Positions 14,798 through 24,612 of a stretch of DNA of 64,000 nucleotides are shown piece after piece. Position numbers and translations under genes: made by a program. How positions within the stretch are numbered: position 1 is the first letter of the stretch; every line of letters begins with the position of its first letter. The DNA lies in contig JARFXP010000006.1 in NCBI GenBank assembly GCA_029194675.1, positions 1-64,000 on the forward strand, written 5' to 3'. The stretch comes from Nitrospira sp. Its GTDB lineage: Bacteria; Nitrospirota; Nitrospiria; Nitrospirales; Nitrospiraceae. The notes beneath the pieces are model-generated. The model saw only the letters and a program-made list of their open reading frames with translations. It ran no database searches and was not told where the DNA came from.

Positions 14798-17700
14798 TTA
14801 GGACTTTTCCTCCGACGTGAGGTTCAACATCACCCTTTGATCCACTCTTACTCCCGGTTGCTCTTTACGCCGAGTCATCTTTCTCAGCAACACAAAAAAC
14901 AACGGCACGAAGAAGATCGCCAAAAACGTGGCCGCGAACATCCCGCCGAGAACCCCGGTGCCGATCGACTGGCGGCTGGCAGCCCCGGCGCCTGAAGCAA
15001 TGACCAATGGGAACATACCGAAGATGAAGGCCATTGACGTCATAATGATCGGACGAAACCGCAAACGGGCCGCCTCCACCGCCGCTTCAATGAGAGGTCG
15101 CCCCGCTTCATAACGGGTGTTGGCAAATTCGACGATCAGGATGGCATTTTTGGCGGCAAGTCCGATCAACGTCACGAGACCGATCTGGAAATAGATGTCG
15201 TTTTCGAACCCTCGAAGCCAGACAGCCGTCAGCGCACCGAACACGGCGAACGGGACGGCGAGAATGACGGCAAACGGCACCACCCAACTCTCGAACTGTG
15301 CAGCCAAGACGAGAAAGACCATCAATAGCCCGATGGCAAAGACTTGGCCTGATTGACCACCGACCCGACGTTCCTGAAAAGAGATATTGCTCCAATCGAT
15401 GGCATAGCCTTGCGGATCCAGCACTTCTTCCGCGACCCGTTCCAACGCCTCGAGTGCTTGACCTGAACTGAAGCCAGGCGCAGCAGCACCCAGCAACAGT
15501 GCCGTATTGTAGCCGTTGAAGTGATTCACAGGATCCGGCCCGCTCTGATACTTCGGCGTCACGACTGTATCGAGCGGGATCATATTGATACCCCTCGCGC
15601 TTCGGGCACGCACATAGATTTTCGAGAGGTCCTGAGGTGTCGACCGATACTCGGCGTCTGCTTCCGTCTGAACGTGATACACACGGCCGAATTTGACGAA
15701 GTCGTTAATGTAGTAATTGCCGAAGTACGCTTGCAGTGTATCAAAGACATCCGAAATCGGAATTCCCAACGACTTCACCCGTTCTCGATTCACGTCGGCA
15801 TAGAGCCTGGGCGAGGAGACACGAAAATTCGTCCCGACGCGTCCGATCGCCGGTTCTTTTTTCGCCCGCTCGACGAATTGCTGCGCGACCATGGCGAATT
15901 TATTGAAATCGCCGCCGCTCGGATCTTGGATCTGCGCCGAGAAGCCGCCGACGGCACCCACTCCGCGAATCGAGGGCGCATTGAATGCAAGGAGCAGAGC
16001 TTCCGGAATTTTTGCAAACTCCCCATAGGCAGCGCCGATAAGCGCTTTCACATGGTACTGAGGCTCCGGCCGTTCATCCCATAACCTCAACGGCACAAAC
16101 ATCGTCGCAGTGTTCGGCCCTCTAGTGCTGAACACGAAATTCTGTCCGACCAAGGCATCGGTTGAATGAACCGCCGGGATCGGCTGAAAAAACCGCTCGA
16201 CCCGTTCGAGAACCGCCTCCGTCCGCTGCGTCGATGCACCGTCCGGCAGTTGTGCGATGACGATGAAGTAGCCTTGATCTTCCTCCGGTAGGAAACTACC
16301 CGGCAACTTCTGGTAGAGTCCGATGGACACGACGACGAGTAACGCGAAGACCGCCATGACACGAAGCGGCCTCACGACGAGAGCGGCGATCGAGCTCGTA
16401 TATCCAGATTGCGTCCGGCTGAAGAAGCGATCAAAAAGTTCCCAGAACCTGCTCCGTTTCCGATGCTGCTGTGTGAGCACGACACCGCAGAGCGCAGGGC
16501 TGAGCGTCAGCGCCACGAACCCCGAAACCGTCACCGAGATCGCGATCGTGGCGGCAAATTGCTTATAGAGGGCCCCTGTGATCCCGCCGATAAACCCGAC
16601 GGGGGCGAAGACGGATACCAAGACCAACACGATCGCGATGATGGGCTCAGTCACCTCGCTCATGGCCCTCTTGGCCGCCTCTTTTGGAGGAAGCCGATCC
16701 TCACGCATATGTCGCTCAACGTTCTCAACCACTACGATGGCGTCGTCCACCACAATCCCTATCGCCAGAACCATCCCGAACAGGGTGATCGTATTGATGG
16801 AGAAGCCGAGGGCATAGAGCCCGATGAAGGTGCCGATCAAGGAGACGGGCACGGCGACGGTTGGAATGATGGTTGCCCGCCAAGTCTGCAGGAACAGGTA
16901 CACGACGAACACCACCAGCACCATCGCTTCCATCAATGTCTTGACCACTTCCTTGATCGAGACTTCGATGAAACGTGTGGTGTCGTACGGGGAGTCATAC
17001 GACACGCCGGGGGGAAAATTCTGGGCCAGCTCGTCCATCTTCGCTCTCGTGCGACGCACGGTATCGAGTGCATTCGCTCCGGGAGACAAGAACGTCAGCA
17101 TGAAGGTCGTCGGCTTGCCGTTCTGTCGGCCTTCCAAGCCATAGGCTTGAGCCCCCAGTTCGATGCGCGCCACGTCCCTGAGCCTCACAAGCGAGCCGTC
17201 CGGCAGTGCCCGCACGATTAAATCTTCGAAGTCCTTCACCTCCGTGAGACGGCCTTTTGCAATGATCGGGATCGTCAGTTCGGTCCCCTTCGGTGCCGGT
17301 TCCCTCCCGATCGTTCCGGAGGGATTATCGCGATTCTGTTCACGAATGATCGCGATGACATCACTCGGGACAAGGTCCAACTTTGCCATCAGCAGCGGGT
17401 TGAGGATGATCCGCATACTATAGTTATGCTGCCCGAACACCACCACATCCCCCACGCCTTTGACGCGTTTCAATTCATCGACGAGCCGAAGCGTGGCATA
17501 GTTCGAGAGGAAGACGGCATCGTGCCGGGGATCGGTCGAATTGAGTGCAATGACGAACACGAGATCGGGAGACATCTTCTTGACGGAGATGCCCTGACGA
17601 ACCACTTCCGGAGGAAGCTGCGGCTCAGCGAGTTTTTCACGGTTCTGCGTTTGAACCTGAGCGATGTCCGGGTTTGTGCCGATCTCAAACGTCAGCTTGA

Positions 17701-17971
17701 TCGTGACGTGGCCGTCGTTACTGCTGGACGATTCGTAATACAGCAGATTATCAACGCCCGGGAGCTGGACCTCGATCGGACGGGCGACCCCTTCAGCAGC
17801 GACCTCCGCGCTGGCACCGAGATAGTCCGCGTCGATCTGCACCACCGGCGGGGTGATTTCAGGAAATTGCGCGACCGGAAGGAACTGCGCGGAGAGCAGC
17901 CCCATGACGACCACAACGACCGAGATGACCGACGCAAGAATCGGCCGATCGATAAAAACATTCGAGATCAC
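14798..17971 (-). CDS. RND efflux permease, HAE-1 type (set 1)
   Basis: A 1057-residue inner-membrane proton-driven pump like AcrB/MexB. It starts at GTG 17971, overlapping the adaptor stop (17968-17970), and reads ISNVFIDRPILASVISVVVV. The proton-relay Asp pair is in AIGIVVDDAIVVVENVERHM. Twelve membrane spans and two large periplasmic loops fit the family length. It exports hydrophobic or amphiphilic compounds with its adaptor and channel. The long open frame upstream of the GTG is antisense noise over the adaptor gene. Confidence 0.95.
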   Translation of the reverse strand: MISNVFIDRPILASVISVVVVVMGLLSAQFLPVAQFPEITPPVVQIDADYLGASAEVAAEGVARPIEVQLPGVDNLLYYESSSSNDGHVTIKLTFEIGTNPDIAQVQTQNREKLAEPQLPPEVVRQGISVKKMSPDLVFVIALNSTDPRHDAVFLSNYATLRLVDELKRVKGVGDVVVFGQHNYSMRIILNPLLMAKLDLVPSDVIAIIREQNRDNPSGTIGREPAPKGTELTIPIIAKGRLTEVKDFEDLIVRALPDGSLVRLRDVARIELGAQAYGLEGRQNGKPTTFMLTFLSPGANALDTVRRTRAKMDELAQNFPPGVSYDSPYDTTRFIEVSIKEVVKTLMEAMVLVVFVVYLFLQTWRATIIPTVAVPVSLIGTFIGLYALGFSINTITLFGMVLAIGIVVDDAIVVVENVERHMREDRLPPKEAAKRAMSEVTEPIIAIVLVLVSVFAPVGFIGGITGALYKQFAATIAISVTVSGFVALTLSPALCGVVLTQQHRKRSRFWELFDRFFSRTQSGYTSSIAALVVRPLRVMAVFALLVVVSIGLYQKLPGSFLPEEDQGYFIVIAQLPDGASTQRTEAVLERVERFFQPIPAVHSTDALVGQNFVFSTRGPNTATMFVPLRLWDERPEPQYHVKALIGAAYGEFAKIPEALLLAFNAPSIRGVGAVGGFSAQIQDPSGGDFNKFAMVAQQFVERAKKEPAIGRVGTNFRVSSPRLYADVNRERVKSLGIPISDVFDTLQAYFGNYYINDFVKFGRVYHVQTEADAEYRSTPQDLSKIYVRARSARGINMIPLDTVVTPKYQSGPDPVNHFNGYNTALLLGAAAPGFSSGQALEALERVAEEVLDPQGYAIDWSNISFQERRVGGQSGQVFAIGLLMVFLVLAAQFESWVVPFAVILAVPFAVFGALTAVWLRGFENDIYFQIGLVTLIGLAAKNAILIVEFANTRYEAGRPLIEAAVEAARLRFRPIIMTSMAFIFGMFPLVIASGAGAASRQSIGTGVLGGMFAATFLAIFFVPLFFVLLRKMTRRKEQPGVRVDQRVMLNLTSEEKS

Positions 17972-19161
17972 AAATGATCCTGAGGAAGGTTGGGGGCAGA
18001 CTCCGTAGCGGAGGCATTCGCCGCGACCCAGGGAACAGCCTTTACGGGAGCGCCCGGACCGATCTTCATTAAGCCGTTCACGACCACCCGATCGCCCGCA
18101 TGCAGACCTCTGTCGATGATCCACTGGCTTCCTTTCCAATCGGAAGCCGTCACGTCTCGAATCTCAATCTTCTCGTCCGGGTTGACCACATAGACAAAGG
18201 GGCCTTGTGGACTTTGCATCACGGCTCGTTGGGGAATGAGGACCGCGTCTGTTTTTGTATCACCGGTAAATCGGACCTTCACAAATTGCCCCGGCAGAAG
18301 GGCTCGCTTCGGATTTGGGAAGGTAATTCTGATTTGACGCGAACTGGTTTCCGATCGCAAACCGGGCTCCAACAAATCAAGGACCCCTTCTTGTGGATAG
18401 GCCGTGCCATCCATGAACGTAAGTCGACCTCGCAACTTGTAGTCTCCTGGATGGGTAATTCTCTTCGCCTCGATGTCCCGCCGCCGTTGTAGGATGAACA
18501 GCTCGGGAACGTTCACAACCACGTACATCGGATCGACTCGATGGATCATGGTCAGCAGATCGGTCTGAGCCGACACCAACCGTCCTTCATAGTAACGGCT
18601 GCGCTCGATAATCCCGCTGATGGGAGCCGTGATGAGAGTGTTATCCAGATCGAATTGGGCCTTGATGAGATCGGCATGCGCGCCTTCCAGCGCGGCATTG
18701 GCCGATAGTTGCCCGGCAACGGCATCGTCGACGTCCTTCTGGCTGACTGCCTGTTCGGCAAGCAACGGTTTCACTCGAGCCAGGTCCTGCTTGGCTTGGA
18801 CCATGCGAGCCTCCGCCTGCGCAATCTTGGCCTTGGCACTCGCAACCGCCGCCTTGAAGGGAACGGGCTCAATCTGATACAGACGGTCTCCTTGCTTCAC
18901 GTCGCGTCCTTCCGGATATAAGACCGCCTTCAAAATCCCCGTCACTTGCGGACGGATTTCCACCGGACGAGACGCTTCGGCCTGACCGATAAACTCCGGT
19001 TCATCGGGGATGCTCTGCGTTTGCACGGTGACGATCTCGACCTGCGATACCTCCGGTGCCGGCATCGACTCGGCTTCTTGTCTACAAGCGGCTGAGACTG
19101 CCATTGCCACAAAGACAAGCCCCGCTGCGACATACCCCATAGATTGATGATCCTTCTCCAT
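17968..19161 (-). CDS. RND efflux periplasmic adaptor (set 1)
   Basis: A 397-residue membrane-fusion protein beginning near ATG 19161 (AGGG ribosome site). An alternative ATG at 19140 gives a cleaner lipoprotein signal, GLVFVAMAVSAACRQ. It has a lipoyl half-motif RPVEIRPQVTGILKAVLYPE, a coiled-coil hairpin (KIAQAEARMVQAKQDLARVK), then DNTLITAPISGIIERSRYYE and the beta-barrel region RALLPGQFVKVRF. It links the permease to the outer-membrane factor. First gene of the three-gene operon. Confidence 0.93.
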   Translation of the reverse strand: MEKDHQSMGYVAAGLVFVAMAVSAACRQEAESMPAPEVSQVEIVTVQTQSIPDEPEFIGQAEASRPVEIRPQVTGILKAVLYPEGRDVKQGDRLYQIEPVPFKAAVASAKAKIAQAEARMVQAKQDLARVKPLLAEQAVSQKDVDDAVAGQLSANAALEGAHADLIKAQFDLDNTLITAPISGIIERSRYYEGRLVSAQTDLLTMIHRVDPMYVVVNVPELFILQRRRDIEAKRITHPGDYKLRGRLTFMDGTAYPQEGVLDLLEPGLRSETSSRQIRITFPNPKRALLPGQFVKVRFTGDTKTDAVLIPQRAVMQSPQGPFVYVVNPDEKIEIRDVTASDWKGSQWIIDRGLHAGDRVVVNGLMKIGPGAPVKAVPWVAANASATESAPNLPQDHL

Positions 19162-19320
19162 ACGACCCACCCTACTTTGCAATTCTCACAAGGTTTCCGC
19201 TACAGGACAAACGTGTCATTGTACTCAGCCAGATGAGACGGCGGCAAGTCCGGACGAACACGGATTACCGGCACCATGACAATGATCAACCGCCGACATC
19301 CGCTTTCATCAATTCTTAAA

Positions 19321-19632
19321 TCAGCTCGTCGCGATTCTTTCTGAAGGTCCGCCCGGCTGGTTTCTTCTGATTTCTTCGACGACACACCTCGTCAAACAGC
19401 CGGACGCCCGCAGCTCCGCCCCTTGCCGCCACAGACGAGCCAACAGTGCCTTGCCGTCGGCATCGATGAACGTCACACCGGTCAAATCGATCATCACGCA
19501 ACGCTGCTGCCTGACGGACATCTGACGACAACTGGCCCTCAGCTCTTCGACCCATGGGCCGGCGAGTCGCCCTTCGAGCCTCAGTGACAGAGCGTCCGGT
19601 TGTGGGCCTCGTTGTTCGGTAATCTTCAACAT
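19321..19632 (-). CDS. STAS-domain protein
   Basis: A 103-residue single-domain protein. MIDLTGVTFIDADGKALLAR is the conserved core of STAS domains (sulfate transporter and anti-sigma-factor antagonist). The usual phosphorylatable Ser is replaced by Asp (FIDADG), which may mimic the phosphorylated or a fixed state, or indicate a lipid/nucleotide-binding role. It lies in a minus-strand cluster with DoxX and zinc-ribbon genes. Confidence 0.8.
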   Translation of the reverse strand: MLKITEQRGPQPDALSLRLEGRLAGPWVEELRASCRQMSVRQQRCVMIDLTGVTFIDADGKALLARLWRQGAELRASGCLTRCVVEEIRRNQPGGPSERIATS

Positions 19633-19666
19633 GTTCGTCGAGCGCCTCTTCGTCCCGTCACCTGCT

Positions 19667-19732
19667 TCAAGCCAGTACCGACATCGCGATCACCGCTATC
19701 ACGTTCAACAGAAGGAGAATGATCAGCCACAT
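19667..19732 (-). CDS. 21-residue single-span membrane microprotein
   Basis: ATG at 19732 follows an excellent AAAGGAGAG ribosome site. The product, WLIILLLLNVIAVIAMSVLA after Met, is one membrane helix and stops at 19667. It sits between the DoxX and STAS genes on the same strand. It is too short for family assignment. The ribosome site and clean hydrophobic composition argue for a real peptide. Confidence 0.45.
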   Translation of the reverse strand: MWLIILLLLNVIAVIAMSVLA

Positions 19733-19809
19733 GACGCTCTCCTTTCAGTTGCTTCAATACAAACCTGGCCTCTGTCCGGCCCTCTTCATTCGGCGTTCCC
19801 GACCTTCGC

Positions 19810-20316
19810 TCAGAACATCCGCAATCCGTGAGCAACCTTCCTCATCGAATGTGGAGGAGCGCTTTCACGCGCCTGAAGCCAACGAGCGATCACGCCATCC
19901 ATAGCCCACTTCCCTCCACCGATGATCACCAGGGTGGCGCTCATCGTGATCACGAGTAGATGATATTCAAAGCCCTCTCCCTGCTGTTGGCCGAACCAGT
20001 TCATGAAAAACCCATGCGGCCAGTGCACGGTTGCGATCGCCCCCAGCATGATGACGATGAAGCTTGCCGCCGTGAATCTCGTCAGAAATCCAACAACCAA
20101 CCCCAGGCTGCCGAAGGCCTCCCCGATGATGACGAGGAAAGCAACCAGCCAGGGGAGCCCCGCGTTTTGGGTAAAAAACCCCATCGTCCCTGCGAAACCG
20201 TTTCCGCCAAACCAGCCCAATAACTTTTGCGCGCCATGCGCGAACATCACGCTCCCAAGTCCAACTCGAAGAATGAGACCGGCCCATGAATCATCTGTTT
20301 TGAAGAATGCCGTCAT
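19810..20316 (-). CDS. DoxX-family membrane protein
   Basis: A 168-residue protein with four membrane helices: AGLILRVGLGSVMFAHGAQK, LLGWFGGNGFAGTMGFF, VAFLVIIGEAFGSLGLVVGF and further spans. The GAQKL..F.G.G motif is diagnostic of DoxX. Family members are quinol-oxidase small subunits or redox-stress membrane proteins. Here no oxidase partner is present, so a generic redox role is more likely. Followed by the 21-residue peptide and STAS genes. Confidence 0.9.
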   Translation of the reverse strand: MTAFFKTDDSWAGLILRVGLGSVMFAHGAQKLLGWFGGNGFAGTMGFFTQNAGLPWLVAFLVIIGEAFGSLGLVVGFLTRFTAASFIVIMLGAIATVHWPHGFFMNWFGQQQGEGFEYHLLVITMSATLVIIGGGKWAMDGVIARWLQARESAPPHSMRKVAHGLRMF

Positions 20317-20338
20317 GATACTCTTCCCATCAGCTCAC

Positions 20339-20599
20339 TCACTTCTGACTCGTCGCCAGTTCACTGCCGCGCTGCGATCGCCGATTCTGCAGAATCACAG
20401 GATCAACAATGTCGCCGCACTGCACACACCGTCGGAGCAACACATCGGCTTCACTGCTACCGAGCATGGACTCGAAACCCTGTTCCACAACCATGAGTCC
20501 TGTGCATCTGGGACAACTTATGGAATTGAAGATAGAGTCCCGTTCCAGTCGATTGCGCCCAGTCCGCTCGTTCTTCGTCAATTCAACCGCTGTCGCCAT
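20339..20599 (-). CDS. Small zinc-ribbon protein
   Basis: An 86-residue protein with two CxxC pairs, SISCPRCTGLMV and RRCVQCGDIVDPVILQNR, forming a likely treble-clef or zinc-ribbon. A GGGAGG ribosome site precedes the ATG at 20599. No further domain is visible. The role is unknown, perhaps nucleic-acid binding. Confidence 0.7.
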   Translation of the reverse strand: MATAVELTKNERTGRNRLERDSIFNSISCPRCTGLMVVEQGFESMLGSSEADVLLRRCVQCGDIVDPVILQNRRSQRGSELATSQK

Positions 20600-20760
20600 G
20601 ATCGACCTCCCTTGTGTAAGAGCTCACTCAATGCTGTGGCAACTTATGTTCCTACGCACTTCCTCACGCAGGCACCACCGAAGCCATTGCAATTAATGGA
20701 GAATACACATCGGCGAGGGGAGCCCTCGCCCGAAGCAATCGAGGCGATCTGCCGAGCTTA

Positions 20761-20773
20761 CGGCACAGTGCCG
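20761..20773. promoter_or_regulatory. 13-bp perfect palindrome between genes
   Basis: CGGCACAGTGCCG lies between the end of the sigma-54 activator gene (20835) and the zinc-ribbon gene start (20599), both on the minus strand. It could be a regulator-binding site or the stem of a small terminator, although no T-tract follows on the minus strand. Confidence 0.25.
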
Positions 20774-20834
20774 AGGGATCGGCACAAGCCCGAATCCTAA
20801 ATGATGGCATCACGAAACACTTGCCCGAGAGAGG

Positions 20835-22394
20835 CTACGAAGGGTCGGGACCGGGACTATCGGGGCGAGAAATACCGAGTCTCTGCATTTTGGACTGGAG
20901 GGTCGTTCGCTTGAGGCCTAACCGAGCAGCGGCACCGGCGGGACCGCCGATGACCCACCTTGTTTCATCCAGCACACGCAGGATTTGCTCACGCTCAATC
21001 TCTTCAAGCGTTGCTGTCTGGACGGTGGCCGGACGCCTCTCCATCTGAAGCTCACTGATCGGCATCTGCAGATCGGTCCCTTGCGTGAGAATGACGGACC
21101 GCTCGACCAGATTCTCCAGCTCACGGATATTGCCCGGCCAAGCGTACCGGGAGAGCAGATCAATCGTCTCGGTTGGTACCGTTTGGATGTTCTTTTTCAT
21201 GCGAACCGCATAGTGCTGCGTAAAATAGCGGACCAGGATAGGGATGTCTTCGGGGCGTTCGCGGAGCGGCGGCAAGATGACAGGGAAGACATTCAACCGA
21301 TAGTACAAGTCACTCCGAAACTGCCGCTCCTCCACCAAACGTTTGAGGTCCCGATTCGTAGCAGCGACTAAGCGTACGTCCACGCGAATGGTTTTCGTGC
21401 TACCCAGCCGCTCAAATTCCTGCTCCTGCAACACACGAAGCAGCTTCGATTGTAACTCCAACGGAATTTCTCCCACCTCATCGAGAAAGATCGTGCCTTT
21501 ATCGGCCAACTCGAATCGACCGGCTTTTTGAGAAATCGCGCCCGTGAAAGCCCCTCGTTCATGCCCGAAGAGCTCGCTTTCCAACAGCCCAGTTGGAATG
21601 GCGGCACAGTTCAGCTTGACGAAGGTGCGCTCGCTGCGTCCGCTCAACCGATGGACGGCTCGAGCGATGAGTTCCTTGCCCGTTCCGGTTTCCCCCTGGA
21701 TCAGCACGGTCGAATCGGTCGGAGCCACGACCTCGACTTGCTTCAGCACCTGCTTTAACGCATCACTGTCGCCGATGATATCGTCAAACCCATGTTCGAG
21801 ACGAAGCTCCTCTTCGAGGTAAAGCTTCTCCTTCGCCAGTCTGTCTTTGAGCTCGGCAATCTGTTTGAACGCCAAGGCGTTTTCGACCGCAACCGCCACT
21901 TGTTGAGCCACTTGTTGAAGAAACTCTATATCCCTATCGCTATAAGCCTCTGCCTTCAAACTCAAGAACCCCATGGCGCCCAACCGCCCTCTCGCCGTGG
22001 TGAGCGGAACAAAGCAAAACGACTCTGTCCCATCTTCCTTCATATGGCCCATGACCGTCGGCCATCGTCGCTCCTCCGTCAATTTGGACACAAGGATTGG
22101 CTGTTGTTGCTGCCAAACTAATCCGGAGGGACAGTCGTCGATCGGGACTTCATGCCCCCCTACGAGGTCAGCCGGCACGTTCGCCTGAATGGTATGCAGA
22201 CGCATGACTTTCTTGACAGGATCATGGAGGGAGAGATCGACATAATTGACCTGCACGACCCGAGGTAGGCGATGGGCTAAATCGTAGAAGAGCCGATCCA
22301 GGTCTCGTTCTGCAGAGATCGCTTGGGCGACTTCTAAAAGCGCCTGATAGCGCTCCGCGAGGGTCTCACAGGGAAGTATGGCCGCCTGATCCAT
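20835..22394 (-). CDS. Sigma-54-dependent activator, GAF-AAA+-Fis (FhlA-like)
   Basis: A 519-residue enhancer-binding protein. An N-terminal GAF domain covers about 10-180. The AAA+ domain follows with Walker A VLIQGETGTGKELIAR, the sigma-54 contact loop in GHERGAFTGAISQKAGR, and Walker B GTIFLDEVGEI. A Fis-type helix-turn-helix ends it (GGPAGAAARLGLKRTTLQSK). It should activate sigma-54 promoters in response to a ligand or redox signal at the GAF domain. All ATPase motifs are intact. The zinc-ribbon/DoxX/STAS cluster downstream is a possible target. Confidence 0.95.
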   Translation of the reverse strand: MDQAAILPCETLAERYQALLEVAQAISAERDLDRLFYDLAHRLPRVVQVNYVDLSLHDPVKKVMRLHTIQANVPADLVGGHEVPIDDCPSGLVWQQQQPILVSKLTEERRWPTVMGHMKEDGTESFCFVPLTTARGRLGAMGFLSLKAEAYSDRDIEFLQQVAQQVAVAVENALAFKQIAELKDRLAKEKLYLEEELRLEHGFDDIIGDSDALKQVLKQVEVVAPTDSTVLIQGETGTGKELIARAVHRLSGRSERTFVKLNCAAIPTGLLESELFGHERGAFTGAISQKAGRFELADKGTIFLDEVGEIPLELQSKLLRVLQEQEFERLGSTKTIRVDVRLVAATNRDLKRLVEERQFRSDLYYRLNVFPVILPPLRERPEDIPILVRYFTQHYAVRMKKNIQTVPTETIDLLSRYAWPGNIRELENLVERSVILTQGTDLQMPISELQMERRPATVQTATLEEIEREQILRVLDETRWVIGGPAGAAARLGLKRTTLQSKMQRLGISRPDSPGPDPS

Positions 22395-22476
22395 ACGACC
22401 AAGTATGGACTACCGATCAACGACAGCTCAAGGGGTCTCACAGGTAAGCAGCCTGCTGGAAACCTCGCCGGGCCCG

Positions 22477-22713
22477 TCAGAGTGTTTGGTGCGTCCCGTC
22501 GCAGAACGGCGGAGTCTTGGTGTGCTTGCACCGGCACAACGCGACCTCCTTTTTTTCATCCAGGGTAAACTCAAGCGGCTCAAACCCAGTGCCTTCATGA
22601 GACCCGTCACAGAACGGTTGGTCTCGCGAGCGCCCGCAGGAGCACCAGTAGTAGGTTCCTGGTTCCAACGTAATCACGGCCGGCTCTTTGGCTGCAATGC
22701 GTGGCTGTCCCAT
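22477..22713 (-). CDS. CDGSH iron-sulfur domain protein (two motifs)
   Basis: A 78-residue protein starting at ATG 22713 behind a GAGGGGGG ribosome site. It contains two CDGSH-type motifs: WCSCGRSRDQPFCDGSH and CRCKHTKTPPFCDGTH. Each three-Cys-one-His set binds a 2Fe-2S cluster, as in MitoNEET relatives and bacterial tandem CDGSH proteins. It probably acts in electron or cluster transfer. It stands alone between the sigma-54 activator and the divergent antiporter gene. Confidence 0.92.
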   Translation of the reverse strand: MGQPRIAAKEPAVITLEPGTYYWCSCGRSRDQPFCDGSHEGTGFEPLEFTLDEKKEVALCRCKHTKTPPFCDGTHQTL

Positions 22714-22906
22714 GAATGTCCCCCCTCTGGATGGTTGAAATGAGATCACGCGGCTGAGTATATGCTCTCCCTATAGAATTTCGCACGTCCTGAGGCGGCG
22801 GTATTATTCACCTCGTCTATGGTATTTTCGTTCCCCGGTCTTGTGGCCTTGCTACCAATCGGTCATGGTACAGCTAATATAGCGTTCACTTAAAATTAGG
22901 TGTTGC

Positions 22907-24607
22907 GTGCAGCCCGACCCCGTATTTTTTAGAGATCTCGCCACGGTATTCCTTGCCGCCGTCGCAGGCGGCGTACTCGCTCGACTTGCCCGGCAGCCGT
23001 TGATTCTTGGCTACGTCCTGGGCGGTATCGCCATCGGCCCGTTTACACCGGGACCTACCATCTCGGAATCTCACACATTCGATCTCTTTGCGGAGATCGG
23101 CATCATTCTCTTGATGTTTTCGATCGGACTTGAGTTTTCCGTGAAGGACCTGATGCGCGTCAAATGGGTCGCCCTCGCGGGAGGTCCGCTCGGCATTCTC
23201 TTGTCCATCGGGTTGGCCCTACTGGTAGGGAGCTTGATCGGGTGGTCGACGACCCAAAGCATCGTGATCGGAGCAGTGACGTCTATGGCGAGCACCATGG
23301 TTCTCGCCCGTTTCCTCGTCGATCGGGGTGAACTTCGTTCAAAACACGGACGGGTGATGATCGGTATCGCCCTGGTGGAAGACGTAGCGGTCGTCGTCAT
23401 GACGGTGCTCATGTCGGCCCTCGGAGAATTCGACTCGGGACGATTGCTCCTGATCGGCAAGGCCTTTGCGAAGGCGATGCTGATCCTAGCGCCGGTCGGA
23501 TACTTGGGCGCCAAAGTCATCCCGCCGATCCTGACGCACGTCGCCAGGACGCAAAACCATGAACTGTTCTTACTCGTGACGCTGGCCATCAGCCTTGGGA
23601 CCGCCGCCGTCACGCAGATGGTCGGACTGTCCCTCGCGCTGGGGGCCTTCCTGGCCGGTCTCATTATCAGCGCATCAGAGTATGGGCACGAAACCTTGGC
23701 CCGGCTGCTCTCGCTACGCGATGCCTTCGTCGCGCTTTTCTTTGTAACCATCGGCATTCTGATCGACCCACGCGTGATCATCGATAACCTTTCTCTCCTT
23801 GCCACAATGATCGGCTTGATCGTCGTCGGGATGTTCACGATTTGGACAACCATCGTGCGGCTGTTCGGTTACTCTTGGACCACGGCATGCCTGGTGGGGA
23901 TCGGTCTCACTCAAATCGGGGAATTCTCGTTTGTCCTGGTGCAGGTTGCAAAAGGGGCAGGCCATGTCGGCAGCGAAGTCTACAATGCGACGCTTGCTGC
24001 CTCCGTCATCACTATTCTCATGAATGCGGCTCTCGTCCGGTATGTACCTGGTTGGATAGGTCGGAGACGGTTCGCCCATGATCAGCACGACATCGCGCCC
24101 TGGCCGCCGGAAGGCGACCCGCTCCGACAGCATGTCGTCCTGTGTGGATTTGGCCGAGTCGGCAGCTCGCTCGGGAGAGCGTTGGAGGCCTTCAGTCTTC
24201 CCTATGTGGTCATCGACCGAAATCCGGACACCATTCGCCAGTTGCAGGCCAGGCACATTGCCTGCCTCTATGGGGACGCCTCCCACCGCGAATTACTCAT
24301 GAAGGCCGGAGCGGAGGACGCGTCTCTGATCATCGTAGCACTGCCTGAAATTGAATCTGCCGCTCTCACGGTACGTCGCATCCGCGCCCTCAATCCGAAA
24401 GTCCCGATCTTAGCTCGAGCACATGGATCAGCGGAAGCGGAACGACTCGGTACGGTTGGTGCAGCCGAGGTGATTCAGCCTGAAGTCGAGGCGTCGGCAA
24501 CACTCATCCGGCATGCATTGGCCTGGTTCGGAGTACCGAAGGACCGCATTCTGGACTACGTGGAACAATATCGACAACCCATGGAAACGAAGCGGCCATC
24601 AAGTTAA
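22907..24607 (+). CDS. CPA2 cation:proton antiporter with TrkA-N domain (KefB/RosB type)
   Basis: A 566-residue protein starting at GTG 22907. Residues 1-390 form the Na+/H+ exchanger membrane domain (RQPLILGYVLGGIAIGPFTP, then ALVEDVAVVVMTVLM and LALGAFLAGLIISASEYGHE). Residues about 400-540 form a Rossmann TrkA-N domain (HVVLCGFGRVGSSLGRALEA) that binds NAD or a nucleotide and gates transport. No C-terminal TrkA-C domain is evident. It is the only plus-strand gene in this neighbourhood, and its stop lies five bases from the convergent metallo-beta-lactamase gene. Confidence 0.93.
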   Translation: MQPDPVFFRDLATVFLAAVAGGVLARLARQPLILGYVLGGIAIGPFTPGPTISESHTFDLFAEIGIILLMFSIGLEFSVKDLMRVKWVALAGGPLGILLSIGLALLVGSLIGWSTTQSIVIGAVTSMASTMVLARFLVDRGELRSKHGRVMIGIALVEDVAVVVMTVLMSALGEFDSGRLLLIGKAFAKAMLILAPVGYLGAKVIPPILTHVARTQNHELFLLVTLAISLGTAAVTQMVGLSLALGAFLAGLIISASEYGHETLARLLSLRDAFVALFFVTIGILIDPRVIIDNLSLLATMIGLIVVGMFTIWTTIVRLFGYSWTTACLVGIGLTQIGEFSFVLVQVAKGAGHVGSEVYNATLAASVITILMNAALVRYVPGWIGRRRFAHDQHDIAPWPPEGDPLRQHVVLCGFGRVGSSLGRALEAFSLPYVVIDRNPDTIRQLQARHIACLYGDASHRELLMKAGAEDASLIIVALPEIESAALTVRRIRALNPKVPILARAHGSAEAERLGTVGAAEVIQPEVEASATLIRHALAWFGVPKDRILDYVEQYRQPMETKRPSS

Positions 24608-24612
24608 TCTAG

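Noticed and set aside
20640-20700. Sigma-54 promoter upstream of the zinc-ribbon gene
   Set aside because: GG-N10-GC spacing exists near 20680 on the minus strand, but the flanking bases match the TGGCAC/TTGC consensus poorly.
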